Source: an uncultured Clostridium sp. (GTDB lineage: Bacteria; Bacillota; Clostridia; Clostridiales; Clostridiaceae). From it: a stretch of 18,480 nt of DNA. The position numbers and the translations under genes are program-made. The notes beneath the pieces were generated by a model. It was not told the origin of the DNA. It did not search any database and worked only from the letters and a program-made list of their open reading frames with translations. Positions 14,057 through 18,480 of this stretch are shown in pieces. The stretch is from the NCBI GenBank assembly GCA_946575275.1, contig CAMNZV010000010.1, forward strand, positions 1-18,480, read 5' to 3'. Positions within the stretch are counted from its first letter, which is position 1. Every line of letters starts with the position of its first letter.

Positions 14057-16426
14057 CTATTCCTCTATTTTCATAATTCTTCTAACTATCTTAACAGCAT
14101 TAAATATCAAAGGTATTGATAATATAATTAATCCCATAGACATAACCCAATGCCTTAAATCTATTGGTGTAAAACTAAATATATATCTGCCAAAAGGTGT
14201 TATAAAACATATTAAACATGTTAGTCCCACCACAATGGATAGTCTTACTTTTGATTTTGTTAATGGCATAGAAACTCTAACAAGAATCACAATGCTTATG
14301 CCTGTCATAACTAGAACTGCAAGTGTTTTACAATAGGCTACATGATAATTTTCTATATGGGCTATAACATATGCAATTGTTACAAATGCACCCATGATTA
14401 TCCCATTTGGTATACTAACTGACAAAATACGTTTTAAAAAGTTTCCTTTTATTCTTCCCTTATATGGTAACATGGCTAGTATAAATGACGGGATACCTAT
14501 GGCACAGCCACCTACTAAGGAGGACTGTATAGGATCCATAGGATAAGATAAACGTAAAATTGAAAATAGTATGGATAGTAATACAAATAACGCTGTCTTT
14601 GACAAGTATAACTCTGATACTCTTTCTAAATTATTAATTTGTTTTCTACCTTCTGCAACTACCTTTGGCAAGGCACCAAAATCAGAATTTAGCAATACTA
14701 ATTGTGCTACAGCCTTAGTTGCATCAGAACCATTTGCCATAGCTATGCCACAGTCAGATTCCTTTAAAGCTAAAACATCATTTACACCATCACCAGTCAT
14801 TGCTACTATATGTTCATTTTTTTGAAGAGCCTTTACAATACTTTTCTTTTGATGAGGAGTTACCCTTCCAAATACTGTATACTTATCAACAATATCTTTT
14901 AATTCATTAATATCTGTAGGAAGTTTTCTAGCATCAATATAATTTTCTGCTCCAAAAACTCCAGCTCTCTTAGATACTGCAGATACCGTTACAGGATTAT
15001 CTCCAGATATAACCTTTAACTCAACTCCCTGTTCCTTAAAGAAATTAATTACCTCTGGGGCCTCTGCTCTTATAACATCTTCAATTAATATTAGGGCTAC
15101 TTCTATTAGTGTATCATTAATTCCGTCTTCTATTGTTTTCCCCTTTGACTTAGCTAATAATAGAACCCTTCTTCCTTTTCTAGCTTCCTTTTCAACCTGT
15201 TCCTTATATTTTTCATAATTATCACCAAGTAATATTTCTGGTGCACCAAGTATCCAAATTCCAAAATCCCTTATGTTTATTCCGCCCCACTTACGCCTTG
15301 ATGAAAATGGTACTTTTTCTAAAATACAAATATTTTTTACATCTTCATATCTTTCAAGTATTGCAACTTGGGTAGGATTTTTACTTGGCAAGTTATGGGA
15401 CAATATTCCTAGTGCTTTATTAATATTTGAGATATTTTCACTTCCCAAAGGAACAACGTCCTTAAGTTTAAGCTTCCCCTCTGTAACTGTTCCTGTTTTA
15501 TCCATACAAAGCACATCTACTCTTGCTAAAATCTCTGTAGCAGAGAGCTGTTGTACTAATGTCTTATATTTTGCAAGTTTAACTACTGATACTATAAAAG
15601 TTGCACTAGTTAATAATACAAGTCCCTCTGGAATCATTCCTATTATTCCAGAAACTGTTCCAATAGCTGATTCCCTCCACCCTAAATTAGCATATCTCAT
15701 TTGAGTATATGATAATACTAATGACATAGGTCCAACTATCCATAATAATAGCTTAATAATTTTACTAATAGATGATTGCAATTCAGACTTCACTATTTTA
15801 AACTTTTTTGCCTCTTCTGCAAGTTGTGATGAATATGTTTCCTGACCAACCTCTATAACTGTTGCAAGCCCTTCACCAGATACCACAAAACTTCCTGATA
15901 ATAGCCTATCTCCCTCTAATTTAAATACAGGATCACCCTCTCCTGAAAGCATAGATTCATCTATTTCAATTTCATCACTTTTAACAAGTTCGCAATCTGC
16001 TAATATTTGCTGTCCTGTAGATAAATAAACTACATCATCCATTACTAATTCTTCTACAGAAATTGTTATCCTTTTTCCATCTCTAATAACAATAGCATGA
16101 GCCTTGCTAATTACAGAAAGTTTTTCTAAAGTTTTTCTTGCATTAAGTTCTTGCATAACACCAATTACACTGTTAATGATTATAACAAAAGCAAAAACAG
16201 TATTTTTTATAGATCCTGCAGCCAAAACTATTATTGCTAAAAATATATTAATGGCATTAAATATATTAAAAAAATTAGCTCTAATCATTTGTCCTAATGT
16301 TCTTGAAGGCGCCTTTGGCAGTTTATTAACCTCTCCACGTATAACTCTTTCACGAACTTCTTTGTCTGTAAGACCTAAAAAACCATTATTATTTTTATCT
16401 GAAAAATTATTTATTTTGCATTCCAT
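14057..16426 (-). CDS. P-type cation-transporting ATPase, CtpE-like (probable Ca2+ or other divalent cation)
   Basis: This 789-residue membrane pump carries all core motifs. They are an actuator loop SGEG (161-164, usually TGE[SA]), PEGL in helix M4 (266-269), the phosphorylation site DKTGT (309-313), 'FSSRRKWGG' and GAPE in the nucleotide domain, SGDNP (474-478) and TGDGVND (544-550). About ten membrane helices are spread over 53-95, 225-285 and the C-terminal 200 residues. The 'FSSRRKW' and 'GVNDVLALKESDCGIAMA' signatures resemble mycobacterial CtpE, a Ca2+-linked ATPase, more than SERCA-type or heavy-metal pumps; no heavy-metal-binding domain or CPC motif is present. The ATG at 16426 has AAGGAAG upstream. 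Ion choice is inferred. Confidence 0.88.
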   Translation of the reverse strand: MECKINNFSDKNNNGFLGLTDKEVRERVIRGEVNKLPKAPSRTLGQMIRANFFNIFNAINIFLAIIVLAAGSIKNTVFAFVIIINSVIGVMQELNARKTLEKLSVISKAHAIVIRDGKRITISVEELVMDDVVYLSTGQQILADCELVKSDEIEIDESMLSGEGDPVFKLEGDRLLSGSFVVSGEGLATVIEVGQETYSSQLAEEAKKFKIVKSELQSSISKIIKLLLWIVGPMSLVLSYTQMRYANLGWRESAIGTVSGIIGMIPEGLVLLTSATFIVSVVKLAKYKTLVQQLSATEILARVDVLCMDKTGTVTEGKLKLKDVVPLGSENISNINKALGILSHNLPSKNPTQVAILERYEDVKNICILEKVPFSSRRKWGGINIRDFGIWILGAPEILLGDNYEKYKEQVEKEARKGRRVLLLAKSKGKTIEDGINDTLIEVALILIEDVIRAEAPEVINFFKEQGVELKVISGDNPVTVSAVSKRAGVFGAENYIDARKLPTDINELKDIVDKYTVFGRVTPHQKKSIVKALQKNEHIVAMTGDGVNDVLALKESDCGIAMANGSDATKAVAQLVLLNSDFGALPKVVAEGRKQINNLERVSELYLSKTALFVLLSILFSILRLSYPMDPIQSSLVGGCAIGIPSFILAMLPYKGRIKGNFLKRILSVSIPNGIIMGAFVTIAYVIAHIENYHVAYCKTLAVLVMTGISIVILVRVSMPLTKSKVRLSIVVGLTCLICFITPFGRYIFSFTPIDLRHWVMSMGLIILSIPLIFNAVKIVRRIMKIEE

Positions 16427-16455
16427 ATATTCTTCCTTCTCGTTCCATTAAAATA

Positions 16456-16479
16456 TAGTATACTCATTGTAATATACTA
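16456..16479. repeat. 7-bp inverted repeat upstream of the P-type ATPase gene
   Basis: TAGTATA (16456-16462) and TATACTA (16473-16479) flank a ten-base spacer, about 30 bases before the ATPase start, in the 87-base gap after the DegV-family gene. It overlaps possible -10-like sequence and could be an operator, but AT-rich repeats of this length also occur by chance. Confidence 0.3.
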
Positions 16480-16513
16480 ATCTTAAGATACCCTTAATTA
16501 TCTAAAAAATTCG

Positions 16514-17365
16514 CTATTTTTTTGTGTAATATGCAACACCTATACTTAAAGGTCCAACATGTAATCCTATAATTGGCCCAATAGGTTGAATCTTAACTTC
16601 CAGATTCAATTTATTACTTAATAAATTTGCAAGAGTTATTCCCTCATCTATGCAATTAATATGATGTACTATTATCTCTTCTATTCCCTTTTCCTTTGCA
16701 TCTGCCATAACCTTATTTACAATTGCTTCTACTGCCCTTTTCTTTGTTCTAACCTTGTCTAATACAGTAGTTTCTCCATTTTCAACTGTTAATATCGGAT
16801 TAATTTTTAAAATTGATCCAAATAAAGCTGATGCTCCTCCAATTCTACCACCCTTTTTCAAATATCTTAGGTTGTCAGGAGTAAATATAAATTTACTTCT
16901 ATCTATAACATTATTTATAACTTCAGTAACTTCAGAAATGTTTTTCCCATCCCTTGCAGCTCTTGCACCTTGAAGTACTTGAAATCCCATTTGCATACAA
17001 TTTGATGTTGAATCAATTATTTCTATTTTTATATCCTTATATTCTTCTAATATTATTTCCTTAACTAAATGGGCTGTAGAATATGTACCACTCATTTTAG
17101 AAGAAATAAACACACCAACAATGTCATTTCCTTCATTTGCAATTTTTCTAAAACACTCCGTAAGTTCATCAATACCAGGTTGTGATGACTTTGGTAAATC
17201 CTTAGATAACTCCATCTCTTTATAAAAATCCTCATTAGAAATATCTACTTCTCTTAAACTTTTATTATTTAATAACACATTTAATGAAACTAATGAAATG
17301 TCATATTCCTTTAAGTATTCCTTTGGTAAGTAACTTGTACTGTCAGTAACTAATTTTACGCTCAT
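16514..17365 (-). CDS. DegV-family (fatty-acid binding) protein
   Basis: The product has 283 residues from the ATG at 17365, which has GGAGG 5 bases upstream. A GTG at 17377 overlaps that box and is rejected. Family marks are 'LVTDSTSYLP' at the N-terminus, 'SSQPG' (about 59-63), 'SSKMSGTY' (about 88-95), 'YLKKGGRIGG' (about 164-173) and the C-terminal 'GPIIGLHVGPLSIGV'. DegV/FakB proteins hold a single fatty acid between two domains. FakB members hand it to the kinase FakA for phosphorylation and entry into phospholipid synthesis. No fakA is visible here, but plsC, a later step of the same pathway, is divergently transcribed next to it. Confidence 0.9.
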   Translation of the reverse strand: MSVKLVTDSTSYLPKEYLKEYDISLVSLNVLLNNKSLREVDISNEDFYKEMELSKDLPKSSQPGIDELTECFRKIANEGNDIVGVFISSKMSGTYSTAHLVKEIILEEYKDIKIEIIDSTSNCMQMGFQVLQGARAARDGKNISEVTEVINNVIDRSKFIFTPDNLRYLKKGGRIGGASALFGSILKINPILTVENGETTVLDKVRTKKRAVEAIVNKVMADAKEKGIEEIIVHHINCIDEGITLANLLSNKLNLEVKIQPIGPIIGLHVGPLSIGVAYYTKK

Positions 17366-17493
17366 ATCTACCTCCACTTTTTATTTCTTATTATATGCTA
17401 ATTCACGTACTTTTAACATTATATTACTTTTAATTTAGAAAATTATATAATATACTGTAATATGAACAAATTTAATGATTGGAATGAAACAAC

Positions 17494-18210
17494 ATGATAA
17501 AAACAATAATCTTTTATATTGGTGTAATATTTAGCTTAATTCTATCCTTAATAGGACTTATTCCTGTTTATTATTTCTCTCTTCGAAAGAAATTTAAAGA
17601 ACGAACCCAAATGATACATAAAGTTACTCATCTTTGGGCACGATTTATTATGAAAATAAGTGGTGCCAAAATAACAGTTAATGGATTAGAAAATATACCA
17701 AAAGATGAAACTGTACTATTTGTATCAAATCATCAAAGTGATTTTGATATTCCTTTATTACTTAGTACTATTGATGTACCTAAAGGCTTTATTGCCAAAA
17801 AGGAATTGGAAAACGTTCCACTTATCTCAACTTGGATGAAAAACCTAAACTGCATTTTTATGGATCGAAGTAACCTTCGTAAGTCAGCCCAATCAATAGT
17901 TGAAGGAGTCAATCTTTTAAAAGGTGGCTATTCTATGATTATTTTCCCTGAGGGAACTAGAAGCAAAGGTGGCCCTCACGAAGAATTTAAAGCTGGTAGT
18001 TTTAAACTTGCAACAAAGGCTAAAGTTAAAATAGTACCAATTACAATCGATGGTTCCTATAAACTATATGAAGCAAATAATAACAAGCTTGTTTCTGATA
18101 CAGTATCAATTACAATTCATCCATTTGTTGATACTGTTAATCTAACTAAAGAGCAAGAAAATACCCTTCATGAAGATTTAGAAACAATAATTTTTAATTG
18201 TATCAAATAA
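17494..18210 (+). CDS. plsC: 1-acyl-sn-glycerol-3-phosphate acyltransferase PlsC
   Basis: The enzyme has 238 residues and acylates lysophosphatidic acid at the sn-2 position to give phosphatidic acid, at the inner face of the membrane. An N-terminal membrane helix (about 5-28) precedes the acyltransferase domain. The catalytic HX4D is NHQSDFD (79-85: His80, Asp85). The second block is 'IFMDR' (121-125), the third FPEGTRSKGG (151-160) and the fourth 'IVPITIDGS' (180-188). The ribosome binding site is weak (GGAATGA). TATAAT at 17446-17451 is a candidate -10 with only a poor -35 (TTACTT, 16 bases upstream). It is divergent from the DegV-family gene, and a terminator follows at 18215-18246. Confidence 0.9.
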   Translation: MIKTIIFYIGVIFSLILSLIGLIPVYYFSLRKKFKERTQMIHKVTHLWARFIMKISGAKITVNGLENIPKDETVLFVSNHQSDFDIPLLLSTIDVPKGFIAKKELENVPLISTWMKNLNCIFMDRSNLRKSAQSIVEGVNLLKGGYSMIIFPEGTRSKGGPHEEFKAGSFKLATKAKVKIVPITIDGSYKLYEANNNKLVSDTVSITIHPFVDTVNLTKEQENTLHEDLETIIFNCIK

Positions 18211-18214
18211 TATT

Positions 18215-18246
18215 ATACCTCAAAAATTAGCTGATTTTTGAGGTAT
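18215..18246. terminator. Bidirectional terminator between plsC and the converging gene
   Basis: A perfect 13-bp inverted repeat (ATACCTCAAAAAT at 18215-18227, complement at 18234-18246) with a six-base loop starts 4 bases past the plsC stop. On the plus strand it is followed by ATTTATTTATTT. It overlaps the last codons and the stop of the minus-strand gene, so for that gene the stem lies partly inside the coding region. Confidence 0.75.
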
Positions 18247-18480
18247 ATTTATTTATTTCATTAATTCCTTCATCTATTTCATCCCTTGAAAAATTGCCTC
18301 TGATTAAATCCTCATCTGATAATTCCTTTAATTTATTGTAAAAACCTATTCCTATTTCTATTATGTTGTTATTATCCTTATTATTTTTTATTATTTCATA
18401 TAAATTATCCTCTGCCTTATCATATTTGCCAAGTATATAATAGCTTTTAAACAATGTAATACTATCTTCATAGTTTAATT
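18227..18480 (-). CDS. C-terminal part of a DUF6483/TPR-like protein (cut by window edge)
   Basis: The frame is open to the window end and closes at TAA (18229-18227). It gives about 84 residues, so the internal TTG at 18454 is probably not the real start. The segment 'DSITLFKSYYILGKYDKAEDNLYEII' looks like a tetratricopeptide-type helix pair. The tail 'FYNKLKELSDEDLIRGNFSRDEIDEGINEI' resembles the end of clostridial DUF6483 proteins as I recall them. Function is unknown. The gene converges on plsC with 16 bases between the stops. Confidence 0.5.
   Translation of the reverse strand, partial: LNYEDSITLFKSYYILGKYDKAEDNLYEIIKNNKDNNNIIEIGIGFYNKLKELSDEDLIRGNFSRDEIDEGINEINKYTSKIS

Noticed and set aside
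13974..16451. Long plus-strand open frames opposite the P-type ATPase gene
   Set aside because: They are shadows of a clearly conserved minus-strand gene and have no ribosome binding sites or family motifs.
17430..17446. CodY-like box upstream of plsC (ATTTAGAAAATT)
   Set aside because: Only the right half matches the AATTTTCWGAAAATT consensus; about five mismatches in AT-rich DNA is chance level.

Overview
The window is AT-rich DNA with Clostridia-like proteins, AGGAGG-type ribosome binding sites and tight gene packing. This points to an anaerobic low-GC member of the Bacillota, class Clostridia. Genus cannot be decided from the sequence alone.

Layout. Bases 1-2820 are read on the minus strand: the start of a polar amino-acid ABC permease (cut by the window edge), tadA, a CNNM/HlyC-type membrane protein likely cotranscribed with tadA, and an ECF-transporter S component. 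Bases 3012-12297 are read on the plus strand and form a nitrogen/polyamine block: an iron-type alcohol dehydrogenase with a small TIGR04076-like protein, a PucR-type regulator, an atypical P-II signal protein, potA, potB, a potC-potD hybrid, a second PucR-type regulator, and a GabT-type aminotransferase. Bases 12346-17365 are read on the minus strand: a HIRAN protein and a J-domain protein in one operon, a small broken ORF, tRNA-Arg(CCT), a CtpE-like P-type ATPase and a DegV-family lipid-binding protein. A plsC gene (plus) and the C-terminal part of a protein entering from the right edge (minus) end the window.

How the genes work together. The middle block reads as import of a polyamine or related amine (PotABC with a PotD-like part), transamination (GabT-like) and control by PucR-type regulators and a P-II protein. 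The Fe-ADH could reduce an aldehyde made in such a pathway, but that link is inference from proximity.

Most notable points. (1) The potC and potD homologues are joined by what looks like an in-frame deletion at a GGT repeat. It removes the last permease helices and the export signal and N-terminal part of the binding protein. (2) The second PucR gene has a single in-frame TAG exactly where its intact paralogue 4 kb upstream has Tyr295. Together these suggest a decaying locus, a sequence error, or stop-codon readthrough. (3) Two genes, Fe-ADH and P-II, share a leader motif GACAAGGGTGTC that forms the left arm of an intrinsic terminator placed just before the ribosome binding site, a layout typical of attenuation. 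(4) The P-II protein lacks Tyr51. (5) A compact HIRAN/J-domain gene pair has no assigned role.
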